From a virus: 50,511 bases of DNA. Below the pieces are notes generated by a model. That model did no database searches and was not told the DNA's origin. It saw only the letters and a list, made by a program, of their open reading frames with translations. The stretch spans positions 1 through 50,511 of the IMG/VR virus record IMGVR_UViG_3300044611_001332; one strand, given 5' to 3'. The first letter of the stretch is position 1. Every line of letters begins with the position of its first letter. This document shows positions 6,051 to 12,673 of this stretch, piece after piece. The position numbers were made by a program, and so were the translations under genes.

Positions 6051-6712
6051 TCTAGCAACCAGGATGGAATACCACCACCAAATAATTCAACAGGTTTGAT
6101 ATTTCCACTAGGAAGAATCAAACTGTGTTGCGATCCAAGTGGATCAAGAGAACCCATCATGCCTGCTCTCTGATAAAGAGAAGCTCTCCTTAATGATGTG
6201 GGTTCGTTAGCAAGAAGCAAAGCTTTACCAGGATTAAGTTCCATTAACCGTGGCACAACTTGGTTCTGGTAAACATCTTTAACTGCTCTCAATACTGAAC
6301 GGCTTTGTCCTGCACCTAAACCTTCTACTGGAGCTGCCATTGCTTTGCCAACTGCAGCGCCAGGCCACTCAAACGAAACACTTCCTATGCCTGCAATTTT
6401 ATCGCCAGCTGCATAGAGCTGTTGCAATGTTTGAGGATTGGCAGTCAGCATTGTCTGCCTATGAACTAATGTTTTAATCCGATCTGCTAAGTCTTTAACT
6501 CCACCAAGATCTGTTACGGTAACTTGCAATGGACCAAGACCTGTCTCTACCAATTCCTTCACGGCGCGACCGGCGCCAGGGAGATTAATCTCTCCCATTC
6601 TTCCAAAATATTTCAGAACATTTTCAACTGTCTGCGGTTTAGTAACAGGAACCATCTTGGCTCCAGTTGCTAATGACCTAGCAGCTGCCATTCTGATTGG
6701 AGTGGCAGACAT
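6047..6712 (-). CDS. Virion-type or accessory protein, unknown
   Basis: 221 residues. Ala/Gly/Leu-rich and mainly helical, with basic N-terminal residues (SATPIRMAAARSLATGAK) and no membrane span. No family recognised. It is a lone minus-strand gene between plus-strand early-type genes, similar in composition to the other minus-strand proteins at 24.3-27.2 and 41.4-50.5 kb that look virion-associated. Confidence 0.6.
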   Translation of the reverse strand: MSATPIRMAAARSLATGAKMVPVTKPQTVENVLKYFGRMGEINLPGAGRAVKELVETGLGPLQVTVTDLGGVKDLADRIKTLVHRQTMLTANPQTLQQLYAAGDKIAGIGSVSFEWPGAAVGKAMAAPVEGLGAGQSRSVLRAVKDVYQNQVVPRLMELNPGKALLLANEPTSLRRASLYQRAGMMGSLDPLGSQHSLILPSGNIKPVELFGGGIPSWLLD

Positions 6713-6726
6713 TAATTACCTATAAT
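6697..6726 (+). promoter_or_regulatory. Sigma70-like promoter for the gene at 6770
   Basis: TTGGAG (6697-6702), an 18-base spacer and TATAAT (6721-6726). The -35 element overlaps the first codons of the divergent minus-strand gene. The perfect -10 hexamer is the stronger half of the evidence. Confidence 0.5.
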
Positions 6727-6769
6727 TACTTTCCTTTATTTTAATTTCAACCCACTTACCACCAAAACC

Positions 6770-7030
6770 ATGACTGCACCTGAAAACGTTTTTGTTCTCA
6801 AGCATCTTTCAATGCCAACAGAGAAAGATGCTGATCCTTACGGTGATATTCTATTTTTCTCCAGGAAGAGCGGATGGATTATCACCAAGCTGGAGGATGC
6901 ACAGGAAATGATTGACGATTTTGATTGCACTCACTGGACATGGACTCCAGAAGTACCAACAACTGATGACTATGAACTGGACTCCACTAGGACTGAACAA
7001 CTCAGGAATACAGGTTGGCTCAAAGATTAA
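6770..7030 (+). CDS. Small acidic hypothetical protein
   Basis: 86 residues (MTAPENVFVLKHLSMPTEKDADPYGDILFFSRKSGW...). Two strands around DILFFSRKSGWIIT and an acidic C-terminal half. No family recognised. Transcribed from the promoter candidate at 6697, it is followed by a divergent small minus-strand gene. Confidence 0.6.
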   Translation: MTAPENVFVLKHLSMPTEKDADPYGDILFFSRKSGWIITKLEDAQEMIDDFDCTHWTWTPEVPTTDDYELDSTRTEQLRNTGWLKD

Positions 7031-7070
7031 TTAGACATAAAGAAACTACTCAAGATGGGGGTGATATCAC

Positions 7071-7220
7071 TCACTTCTTCAGTACATATGAACTAGCGGG
7101 CGTCATGTTTTCCTTCATGGCGTCCGCTTTATCTTGACGAATTGCATACCAAGTCTGCTTGTTGCTACGGATTGCGGTAGCCTTGGCTTTGTTCAAGTAG
7201 GTGATCAGTGCGCTTTGCAT
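7071..7220 (-). CDS. Small basic protein, 49 residues
   Basis: ATG at 7220 is preceded on its strand by AGGAAGTC, one of the few Shine-Dalgarno-like leaders in this window, and by a TATAAA-like box near 7240. The product (MQSALITYLNKAKATAIRSN...) is Lys/Ala-rich and helical. A 13-bp inverted repeat lies inside the coding sequence (7095-7128). No family recognised. A terminator reading for the plus strand is the competing explanation for this segment. Confidence 0.5.
   Translation of the reverse strand: MQSALITYLNKAKATAIRSNKQTWYAIRQDKADAMKENMTPASSYVLKK
7095..7128. repeat. 13-bp inverted repeat inside a small gene
   Basis: AGCGGGCGTCATG (7095-7107) pairs over its whole length with CATGGCGTCCGCT (7116-7128), with two G-T wobbles, around an 8-base loop. 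It could end plus-strand transcription from the gene ending at 7030, though only TTATCTT follows. Confidence 0.65.
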
Positions 7221-7318
7221 GACTTCCTCGTGGAATCTGTATTAATTTATACAATACCAAGAGGTCCAGGGTATGCGTAGTTCACATCGTTACACAATCA
7301 TCAGTTAACACCAAGATC

Positions 7319-7373
7319 TGGGCATCTATTCAGCAACGCCGCGTCCAGGACAAGCTGGAAGTGTAAGTCCCAG
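7319..7373 (+). promoter_or_regulatory. Hairpin element CTGGGCATC...TAAGTCCCAG, long form
   Basis: CTGGGCATC near 7319 and GTAAGTCCCAG near 7363-7373 form a CTGGG/CCCAG stem. The same two half-sites, closer together, lie at 19471-19497. Both precede gene starts (7393 and 19524). Confidence 0.4.
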
Positions 7374-7392
7374 ACCCTTCACCTTTCTAATC

Positions 7393-7527
7393 ATGCACGA
7401 ATCTCCGTACATGGGTTGGATTGTTCCTAACTCTTGGCAAGAACCAGAGTATGAGGACGATCAAACCGATCAAGTTCCAGAAGATGAAAGTGATTTTGAT
7501 GACGAAGGGTTATTCACTCTTCGTTAA
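7393..7527 (+). CDS. Small acidic protein, 44 residues
   Basis: ATG 7393 encodes MHESPYMGWIVPNSWQEPEY followed by a run dominated by Asp, Glu and Gln and a short GLFTLR end. Such very acidic small proteins are common early phage products and some mimic DNA, but nothing specific can be claimed. It lies between the hairpin element at 7319 and the leader of the next gene. Confidence 0.55.
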   Translation: MHESPYMGWIVPNSWQEPEYEDDQTDQVPEDESDFDDEGLFTLR

Positions 7528-7550
7528 TCACATCATCTTCATTGCCCCTC

Positions 7551-7557
7551 TGCACAC
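7551..7557 (+). promoter_or_regulatory. Leader motif TGCACAC without obvious hairpin
   Basis: CTCTGCACACTCACC leads straight into ATG 7563. The TGCACAC core matches the leader family; no stem precedes it. Confidence 0.45.
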
Positions 7558-7562
7558 TCACC

Positions 7563-7859
7563 ATGTCCCACAACATTACTGACATCAGAGACTTTCACAC
7601 TCTGATTTACGCCATGGAGAAGAAGGTCAAGCAACTTCTTCTTGAAGACCAGAAGAGGCATCAAATGGATGCAGAACCTTACTGGTCTCTGGAGATCATC
7701 GAAGATGAGATTCTCCCAGCACTGGAGAAGTTCTTGGAAGTCTGGGATGACGATCCAACTCCCCAATATCTATACGACAACACAGGTGGTGAGCCTCCTG
7801 TAACAGCTGCTGAGATGCACACCGCTGCATGGAAGCAGCACCAGGAGATGCACTCCTGA
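7563..7859 (+). CDS. Small helical acidic protein
   Basis: 98 residues from ATG 7563, placed by the leader motif six bases upstream. Long charged helices (HTLIYAMEKKVKQLLLEDQKR and the ILPALEKFLEVW segment) suggest a coiled or bundle fold. No family recognised. A strong hairpin follows the stop. Confidence 0.6.
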   Translation: MSHNITDIRDFHTLIYAMEKKVKQLLLEDQKRHQMDAEPYWSLEIIEDEILPALEKFLEVWDDDPTPQYLYDNTGGEPPVTAAEMHTAAWKQHQEMHS

Positions 7860-7869
7860 ATCGCAAACA

Positions 7870-7895
7870 GGGGCTAGTACATCGTTACTAGTCCC
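7870..7895 (+). terminator. Strong hairpin with TAGTACATC loop arm
   Basis: GGGGCTAGTA (7870-7879) pairs with TACTAGTCCC (7886-7895) with one wobble. Only GCTTCTTC follows, so termination would be imperfect. It shares TAGTACATC with the terminator at 4705. Confidence 0.6.
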
Positions 7896-7913
7896 GCTTC
7901 TTCATCAAAAGCC

Positions 7914-8126
7914 ATGCGTTGCGCTCAATGTGACCACCCCAGGCTGCGTGTTGATCGTACTTATGCAGATACTGCTGAAACAATTACACGCTGTCGCATT
8001 TGTCCTAACTGCGGTTATAAAGTTTTCACTGTTGAAGTTGAGCTTCCACCAGGCACAGCCCGTCACCAGCACGGTGCTGAAAGCTTGAAGCGATTGCCTG
8101 GCGGACTACGCGTTCACTTCTCTTGA
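7914..8126 (+). CDS. NrdR-like zinc-ribbon protein
   Basis: 70 residues. CAQC (3-6) and CPNC (31-34 region: RCRICPNCGYKVFTVEVEL) form a zinc ribbon of the kind that opens NrdR, the repressor of ribonucleotide reductase genes, but the ATP-cone domain of NrdR is absent. Stand-alone zinc ribbons of this type occur in phages and may bind nucleic acid. Function beyond zinc binding is not known. Confidence 0.65.
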   Translation: MRCAQCDHPRLRVDRTYADTAETITRCRICPNCGYKVFTVEVELPPGTARHQHGAESLKRLPGGLRVHFS

Positions 8127-8128
8127 CG

Positions 8129-8272
8129 ATGAAAACTACTTACATCAAGCTGGCTTACCGTAACAACGGTGACTGGCAGATTGTAACGTACAAAACAGAT
8201 GACCCTCAGTGGAGAGAAGCATTTCTGATTCTCCGCAACACCTTTCAATCTGTTCGTATCCTTTACACCTGA
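8129..8272 (+). CDS. Small basic hypothetical protein, 47 residues
   Basis: ATG 8129 lies two bases after the preceding stop and encodes MKTTYIKLAYRNNGDWQIVT... with alternating strand-like residues and a C-terminal helix. No family recognised. The tight spacing on both sides (next ATG at 8281) argues for translation. Confidence 0.5.
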   Translation: MKTTYIKLAYRNNGDWQIVTYKTDDPQWREAFLILRNTFQSVRILYT

Positions 8273-8280
8273 TCACCGCC

Positions 8281-8631
8281 ATGGGTAAGAAGAAAGACAA
8301 GAAGAAGCAGGATAAGGAACAGCTTCCTGTTTCTAATCATGCTCTCAAAATTAAATACATTCTGGATCACTTTAACTTTGACAAAGTTCAAGAGGCAATG
8401 ATTGCATTGAACTGGGTGTGGCAACACATGGATGATCCAGATGATCAAACCATGCGTGTTCCTACCATTGAACGCATGAAACAAACTGCTGCACATCTCC
8501 TTTATAACGCAGCTACAAGTAAGGAACGTTACTTTGCAACAGGTGGATTCCATGCTCAGCGTTATGAAGAAGGAGACATTGCTCTTCAATTCATAATTGC
8601 TGAGTACGATACATGTGATGACACCATGTAA
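8281..8631 (+). CDS. Hypothetical protein with Lys-rich N-terminus
   Basis: 116 residues from ATG 8281 (MGKKKDKKKQDKEQ...). The basic head precedes a helical body (IKYILDHFNFDKVQEAMIALNWVWQHM) and a mixed C-terminal half. The helical part resembles phage proteins of unknown function that I have seen with a W-x-W-x-x-x-D-D-P motif. The next gene starts 3 bases downstream. Confidence 0.6.
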   Translation: MGKKKDKKKQDKEQLPVSNHALKIKYILDHFNFDKVQEAMIALNWVWQHMDDPDDQTMRVPTIERMKQTAAHLLYNAATSKERYFATGGFHAQRYEEGDIALQFIIAEYDTCDDTM

Positions 8632-8633
8632 TC

Positions 8634-8963
8634 GTGACTACACATCCCAAGTTTTTTATCTACCGTAACTCCAACAAACAACTCGTTGCTAAAGCCATGA
8701 ACAACATTGATTGGGAACCCAACGACAGCACCAAGGATCTCAGCAAGACTGATGCTCCTACCATGCGTCAACTGGCTGGGATGCAGCTCGTCGCCAGGAT
8801 GAAAGAAGCTGCAGACAAAGTAGGTGCTGGTTTTGTTGGTGGCTTCATTGATGAGAATGGCAACCGCTTCATGATGTCCAACATGGGCGAAGACTGCATG
8901 AAGGAAGAAGAAATCATGAAGCAATTAGAACAATACAGACGTGAAATAGAGGGAGACTTCTAA
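8634..8963 (+). CDS. Hypothetical protein
   Basis: 109 residues from GTG 8634. Mixed alpha/beta with a GAGFVGGFIDENGNRFMMSNM hairpin and a charged C-terminal helix. No family recognised. Directly behind the preceding gene, probably cotranscribed. A sigma70-like promoter follows for the next gene. Confidence 0.55.
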   Translation: MTTHPKFFIYRNSNKQLVAKAMNNIDWEPNDSTKDLSKTDAPTMRQLAGMQLVARMKEAADKVGAGFVGGFIDENGNRFMMSNMGEDCMKEEEIMKQLEQYRREIEGDF

Positions 8964-8967
8964 ACTA

Positions 8968-8997
8968 TTGTCCAATAAAACTTTGGTAGAATATAAC
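8968..8997 (+). promoter_or_regulatory. Sigma70-like promoter
   Basis: TTGTCC (8968-8973), an 18-base spacer and TATAAC (8992-8997), about 20 bases before GTG 9017. A second TTGTCC-type promoter is at 45178. Confidence 0.5.
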
Positions 8998-9016
8998 ATA
9001 ACTACCAATTAATACA

Positions 9017-9718
9017 GTGCCTGCTAACCCTTACGAATCTGGTTTCTTTGCCCCAGTAACACTACCTTCTGGTGCTCAGCCAGTTCCAAGAGGCCAAGCA
9101 GGTCAGGTTATTCCAATGATGGGTGGTGCAACTGCATCACCCTTACAACTAAAAGGCGGATACCGGAACATCTACGGTACACGTGTAGGTGGTACTTACG
9201 ATCCACTTACACAACAAGCTGGCGTAGATGTTCAAGTTCCTATCGGTGATCACCAACGACAACTCTTCTTTGGTGTTAATGCACAAGGCAATCCTCAAAC
9301 TAAAGACTGGGGTGCAACTCTTTCTCTTACAAAGAAGATTGCCCCCAGGACTCCAACAGCAGGAGAAGCTATCAATGCAATCACTGGTGGAGCATTAAAC
9401 CGCGCTGTACCTGGTGCACCCGGCGTAGTTCAAGCTGATTTACGTAGCAACTTTATGAACAGCTTGACACCAGAGCAACTTCAACTGCTTGGCCAAAACG
9501 TAAAAGAGTATCAGCGCCAGGCTGTTGATGAAGCTTTAGGTATTCGTCAAGGTGCAGAAAAGTACGGCTTTCAATTAGGTTTTTCCGGTAGTGGTCCTCG
9601 TAATGATCAACAAGAACCAGCAACAGATTTAATTCCTGAAGGTTTGTATCCTGATCAAAAGACTCCAGGTAAAGATCAACTCGATTATTTTATCCAAGAA
9701 CGCAAACTTCTTGATTAA
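9017..9718 (+). CDS. Virion-type protein on the plus strand
   Basis: 233 residues from GTG 9017 (MPANPYESGFFAPVTLPSG...). Gly/Pro/Gln-rich beginning, a beta-rich middle (YRNIYGTRVGGTYDPLTQQAGVDVQVP) and a helical end. Composition is like that of the minus-strand proteins at 1-349 and 41678-42562. No family recognised. Its own promoter upstream suggests regulation separate from the early-type genes around it. Confidence 0.6.
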   Translation: MPANPYESGFFAPVTLPSGAQPVPRGQAGQVIPMMGGATASPLQLKGGYRNIYGTRVGGTYDPLTQQAGVDVQVPIGDHQRQLFFGVNAQGNPQTKDWGATLSLTKKIAPRTPTAGEAINAITGGALNRAVPGAPGVVQADLRSNFMNSLTPEQLQLLGQNVKEYQRQAVDEALGIRQGAEKYGFQLGFSGSGPRNDQQEPATDLIPEGLYPDQKTPGKDQLDYFIQERKLLD

Positions 9719-9723
9719 AGATC

Positions 9724-10047
9724 GTGTACAACATCTGGAATGCAGCACTCTATGAAATAACTAACATCCTCATTGATTACAACAGAAAATTAGAACTTAA
9801 CCCATGGATCAAAGCAATCCGTCTTCATTGCTTCCCAGACTGGGTAGCATGGAAGACCGAGCGCACCATGGGTCGAGTCGATCAACAAATTGAGCAGCTC
9901 CAAAAGGAGATGCAGATTGAACACGATAAGAAATATGTAACACCAATCATCAAAGAGCACAAGCCTGATCAGTCCAAGGCTCAGCAGCTTCTGGGTGGTA
10001 CCCTACAGATCACAGCTCCCTGGTACAAACCAGAGGACAAAAACTAA
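9724..10047 (+). CDS. Helical hypothetical protein
   Basis: 107 residues from GTG 9724, five bases after the preceding stop. Rich in Trp, Tyr and Ile in the N-terminal half, followed by a charged coiled segment (GRVDQQIEQLQKEMQIEHDK). No signal peptide or family recognised. Cotranscription with the virion-type gene upstream is likely. Confidence 0.5.
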   Translation: MYNIWNAALYEITNILIDYNRKLELNPWIKAIRLHCFPDWVAWKTERTMGRVDQQIEQLQKEMQIEHDKKYVTPIIKEHKPDQSKAQQLLGGTLQITAPWYKPEDKN

Positions 10048-10093
10048 TTGCGTGTACACTGCAGTGAACCTACACACTGTTTACGTTAGAACC

Positions 10094-10348
10094 ATGAAGA
10101 TGCGGCAGTCTCCAGCTGATCAGAAACAGAATCAATTCATTGAAGCATTACAGAGTGTTCATACAAAACTTACGAACCTTCTTGAGGATCCTCTCTTTAT
10201 TGATAGTATTCATGGCGAACAAGAAATGGGTCTCGACCTTGCTCTTGAACTTATTGATAACATCATCGCTCGGATTGACCCCAAAGACACCAGCTCTCAA
10301 GCCGAGCTGATGGATCGCCTAGAGCTGACTGCTGTAGATGCAGACTGA
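10094..10348 (+). CDS. Small helical acidic protein
   Basis: 84 residues from ATG 10094 (MKMRQSPADQKQNQF...). Two or three amphipathic helices with an acidic end. No family recognised. In-frame codons upstream to 9995 lack a good start. The following terminator-like hairpin suggests this is the last gene of its unit. Confidence 0.55.
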   Translation: MKMRQSPADQKQNQFIEALQSVHTKLTNLLEDPLFIDSIHGEQEMGLDLALELIDNIIARIDPKDTSSQAELMDRLELTAVDAD

Positions 10349-10418
10349 GATTCATCAGACTCATCACACTGTATAACAAGAGTCATCTGCTCCTAGCCAG
10401 TGCTCCTAACCTATTCAT

Positions 10419-10469
10419 GCCGTGGTCCACCTCCTATTGGTTGTTGGATCACGGCTTCTTTTTGCACAC
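10419..10469 (+). terminator. Terminator hairpin fused to leader motif
   Basis: GCCGTGGTCCA (10419-10429) pairs with TGGATCACGGC (10445-10455), followed by TTCTTTTTT. The T run merges into TTTGCACAC (10461-10469), seven bases... six intervening bases later ATG 10476 opens the next gene. Terminator and leader are one continuous element here. Confidence 0.65.
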
Positions 10470-10475
10470 CATCCA

Positions 10476-10865
10476 ATGTTCTCACCAGCAGAATACCTAA
10501 CAAACCTCAGACAGATCAGTCTGCTCAATGGTTTGGTTACCCCACAGGGACAACTCCCTTCCATTCCATCCATCCCTAAGATCCAATCGGCGCCAGCAGG
10601 AATTCCTGTTGTAGCAACTGTTCCAACAGCACCTGAATGTCACGACATCATCAGTGCTGTTGCATGTTCCCCTTTAGCAATCAATCTGGCAGGACTTTTT
10701 GCAGCTGGATTGATTATCACCGTATTCATCAAGAAGTACGGACCTTCTATCCTTGCTTGGTTTCGCGACAAGATGCCACGCTTTCTTGCTTCTATCCGTA
10801 GCAAGATCAGTAAGCAACGCACCGTCCTGCTACTCCCTGCATCTCAAGCCGTGGTGATGGGCTGA
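10476..10865 (+). CDS. Single-span membrane protein
   Basis: 129 residues from ATG 10476, chosen because the TTTGCACAC leader lies just before it; a GTG at 10422 sits inside the terminator stem. A Pro/Ile-rich first half is followed by a hydrophobic span (INLAGLFAAGLIITVFI) and a basic C-terminal region (AWFRDKMPRFLASIRSKISKQR). Holin or other envelope roles are possible but unproven. The stop overlaps the next start (TGATG). Confidence 0.6.
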   Translation: MFSPAEYLTNLRQISLLNGLVTPQGQLPSIPSIPKIQSAPAGIPVVATVPTAPECHDIISAVACSPLAINLAGLFAAGLIITVFIKKYGPSILAWFRDKMPRFLASIRSKISKQRTVLLLPASQAVVMG

Positions 10866-11131
10866 TGTATCGCACAAAAGCACATCACTTTTACAAAGGG
10901 AACCAGAAGTTCGCCAGAACAAAACAGTTCTGGACTGTTTGGCGCAAGATCAGGATGGTCATTGGCATCATCTACGACAGTTGCTCCGTCATCTTGGTAC
11001 TCATGAGTCTCGACAAGGTGTACAAATTCAAGAGCTGGCGGGTTGTTAAACCTTGGCAGGTCGCTACCCTTGTCGAACGCATTCCCAAGTTGTTCCGTAC
11101 CCTCAGACATCACTTCACTTATGGGATCTAG
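10865..11131 (+). CDS. Small basic membrane-associated protein
   Basis: 88 residues from ATG 10865, overlapping the preceding TGA by one base. Strongly basic with a hydrophobic centre (IRMVIGIIYDSCSVILVLMSL). No family recognised. Translational coupling to the preceding membrane protein suggests that the two act together. Confidence 0.6.
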   Translation: MYRTKAHHFYKGNQKFARTKQFWTVWRKIRMVIGIIYDSCSVILVLMSLDKVYKFKSWRVVKPWQVATLVERIPKLFRTLRHHFTYGI

Positions 11132-11193
11132 CCGACTCCAGTAGTCACAAAATAATAAGCAAAACTTAAGGTTCACTCAAGGTTTTCTTATCC

Positions 11194-11241
11194 ATCCATT
11201 GCTACGCTGGTTTGCCTACAAACCCTGTCGTAGCAATGGAT
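11194..11241 (+). terminator. Nested perfect hairpin (13 bp plus 6 bp)
   Basis: ATCCATTGCTACG (11194-11206) pairs perfectly with CGTAGCAATGGAT (11229-11241). Inside, GGTTTG (11209-11214) pairs with CAAACC (11219-11224). A short TTTC run follows. It could be a terminator or a processed RNA structure; it is unusually long and free of mismatches. Confidence 0.6.
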
Positions 11242-11316
11242 TTCAGTCTTACAAGACACTGCACTTGGATAGGTTTGTGCCCCTCATAATTAATTACCGG
11301 ATGGAAAATATCTCCC

Positions 11317-11484
11317 ATGGAATCCAATATGTCGCCAGCTGAAAAACTTGCCTGGGCAATCCTTGCTCAACGTCCTGACGGCAAGAGTGAAGTCATCAAA
11401 ATTACCAATCACATTGAAGCTGACCAAGCTGTGAAGGAGAACCCAACTCTCTACTTCAAGAGCGGCCCGTTCGTGCTACCTTAA
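11317..11484 (+). CDS. Small soluble protein, 55 residues
   Basis: ATG 11317 (or 11329) encodes MESNMSPAEKLAWAILAQRPDGKSE followed by a beta-like stretch and an end in SGPFVLP. No family recognised. The frame is isolated, with about 185 bases of hairpin-bearing sequence before it and a further inverted repeat behind it. Confidence 0.5.
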   Translation: MESNMSPAEKLAWAILAQRPDGKSEVIKITNHIEADQAVKENPTLYFKSGPFVLP

Positions 11485-11539
11485 GTTCACTCCAGGGCAC
11501 ATCCTCGTCACTGTGTCCTGGGGAACCTTCTTCATCTCA

Positions 11540-11749
11540 ATGAAACTTCCTGTGACTGCTTACATCGTCATGATCCATCATGCAGATGTAGGTACCTTTG
11601 CTCCAGCCTTTCCCAATCTTGATGATGCCATTGAGTTTTCCAACGCAATGCGTCTCATCAACGACAATCTTGCTGTAGCAGAACCAGTTCCTCTGGTTTC
11701 TACGGCGTCGCCAGGTGGAAGCAAAGTATTAGACTGGGTTGAGCACTGA
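11540..11749 (+). CDS. Small hypothetical protein
   Basis: 69 residues from ATG 11540 (MKLPVTAYIVMIHHADVGTF...). Alternating strand and helix, with ASPGGSKVLDWVEH at the end. No family recognised. An imperfect CCAGG...CCTGG inverted repeat near 11490-11516 precedes it. Confidence 0.55.
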   Translation: MKLPVTAYIVMIHHADVGTFAPAFPNLDDAIEFSNAMRLINDNLAVAEPVPLVSTASPGGSKVLDWVEH

Positions 11750-11775
11750 CCCTCATTAAATAGAACAATAAGAAC

Positions 11776-11811
11776 CTGTGTTATCTTGTATCGAGGTAAC
11801 ACAGATTTTTT
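11776..11811 (+). terminator. Terminator hairpin abutting a start codon
   Basis: CTGTGTTATC (11776-11785) pairs with GGTAACACAG (11795-11804), followed by six T ending at the ATG of the next gene (11812). The placement means the hairpin must be part of that gene's 5' region, or the inverted repeat may be an operator. Confidence 0.65.
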
Positions 11812-12060
11812 ATGGCCGTTGTTCTGTCCGTTAGCATCCCAGATGAGATGCACGCCAGGTGGAAATCATCTAACTTTGATATCAGTCCTAGTGCAATCTT
11901 TCAAAATGCATTGGAATCACAACTGACTGAAACAAATCAGCATCTAACCTACTGGAGCAATCGTGCTCTGTCTGCAGAAAAGAAACTGAAGACTATCGAG
12001 AAGTTACTCTCTGCCAGTGAGAAGGAGATTAAGAAATTCCTTTACTTTGAAGACATGTGA
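11812..12060 (+). CDS. Ribbon-helix-helix-like DNA-binding protein
   Basis: 82 residues. The N-terminal part (VVLSVSIPDEMHARWKSSNFDISPSAIFQNALES) fits a ribbon-helix-helix: one strand, then two helices with S-P-S-A-I-F-Q-N-A-L-E as the second. A coiled-coil tail follows (SAEKKLKTIEKLLSASEKEIKKF). Such proteins are repressors or antitoxins. No toxin-like partner is adjacent. The inverted repeat at 11776 is a candidate autoregulatory site. Confidence 0.6.
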   Translation: MAVVLSVSIPDEMHARWKSSNFDISPSAIFQNALESQLTETNQHLTYWSNRALSAEKKLKTIEKLLSASEKEIKKFLYFEDM

Positions 12061-12125
12061 TCTTCCTAACAATTAGTTAGTAACCTGTTCGGTAGACTAC
12101 AATTAACAAATGCATCTGCATTTCC

Positions 12126-12308
12126 ATGCCTGACAGAGGTTACCTTTTCTTAAGCGATGATCAACGTCTTGACATTGCCAGCTTACTAACAACGCTCAAA
12201 GGGCTTGGCATTGTACGAGATGAAACAGATTTTCAAAGATTTGTAGCTGGTTGTTTCTATCGTGGTCTCTATGATTACAAAAGAGATTTAACTCGCAGCG
12301 ACTGCTGA
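12126..12308 (+). CDS. Small hypothetical protein, 60 residues
   Basis: ATG 12126 (MPDRGYLFLSDDQRLDIASLLTTLKG...). Helical, with a D-E-T-D-F-Q-R-F helix and a Cys near the end. It resembles small accessory domains that pair with ribbon-helix-helix proteins, but this is only positional inference. A long AT-rich non-coding stretch follows. Confidence 0.5.
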   Translation: MPDRGYLFLSDDQRLDIASLLTTLKGLGIVRDETDFQRFVAGCFYRGLYDYKRDLTRSDC

Positions 12309-12532
12309 ACAACGAACCAAGAGAATCATTAAGACAATATAAATAACTTAATAAATAATTAAATCTATTTGAACAGGCTACCAGTACTGCTGCGTAGCTT
12401 CATTTTATTTTGCAGATAAATCAAGAAAAGGTTCTCTTGGAGAACGGCCCACCGCCACGTAAGAATATAGATATATACAACATAGAACTAAACCTAAATA
12501 GATACATATGTACCATCCCATAGATAAAAAAA

Positions 12533-12575
12533 TGGACCGGGCACCACCCCAGTCCACTCCCTTTGCTTTGCACAC
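12533..12575 (+). promoter_or_regulatory. Leader element without a following start codon
   Basis: TGGAC/GTCCA hairpin (12533-12556) and CTTTGCACAC (12566-12575) match the leader architecture, but the next ATG is at 12674, after a second copy of the motif. Confidence 0.4.
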
Positions 12576-12659
12576 ACAAACTTCAGATTCCCTTTCTGAA
12601 GCTGCATTGCCAGTCTAGACAACAGTCGCTAGTATTTGCAAGCAAACGGCGCAACCTCA

Positions 12660-12668
12660 TTTGCACAC
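12660..12668 (+). promoter_or_regulatory. Leader motif TTTGCACAC
   Basis: TTTGCACAC five bases before ATG 12674; it supports that start over in-frame codons further upstream. Confidence 0.5.
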
Positions 12669-12673
12669 CCGCC

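Larger units (their letters stand above)
12309..12673. other. AT-rich non-coding region
   Basis: No gene is supported. 12335-12375 is almost pure A/T. GTTCTC/GAGAAC forms a 6-bp hairpin near 12432-12446, and TTCAG/CTGAA another near 12583-12601. A TGGAC/GTCCA hairpin (12533-12556) precedes a CTTTGCACAC motif at 12566 that has no nearby start. The AT-rich part could serve as a DNA-unwinding or promoter region; nothing proves it. Confidence 0.45.

Noticed and set aside
10422-10475. GTG start for the membrane protein at 10476
   Set aside because: The codons overlap the terminator stem and leader motif; the TTTGCACAC motif points to ATG 10476.
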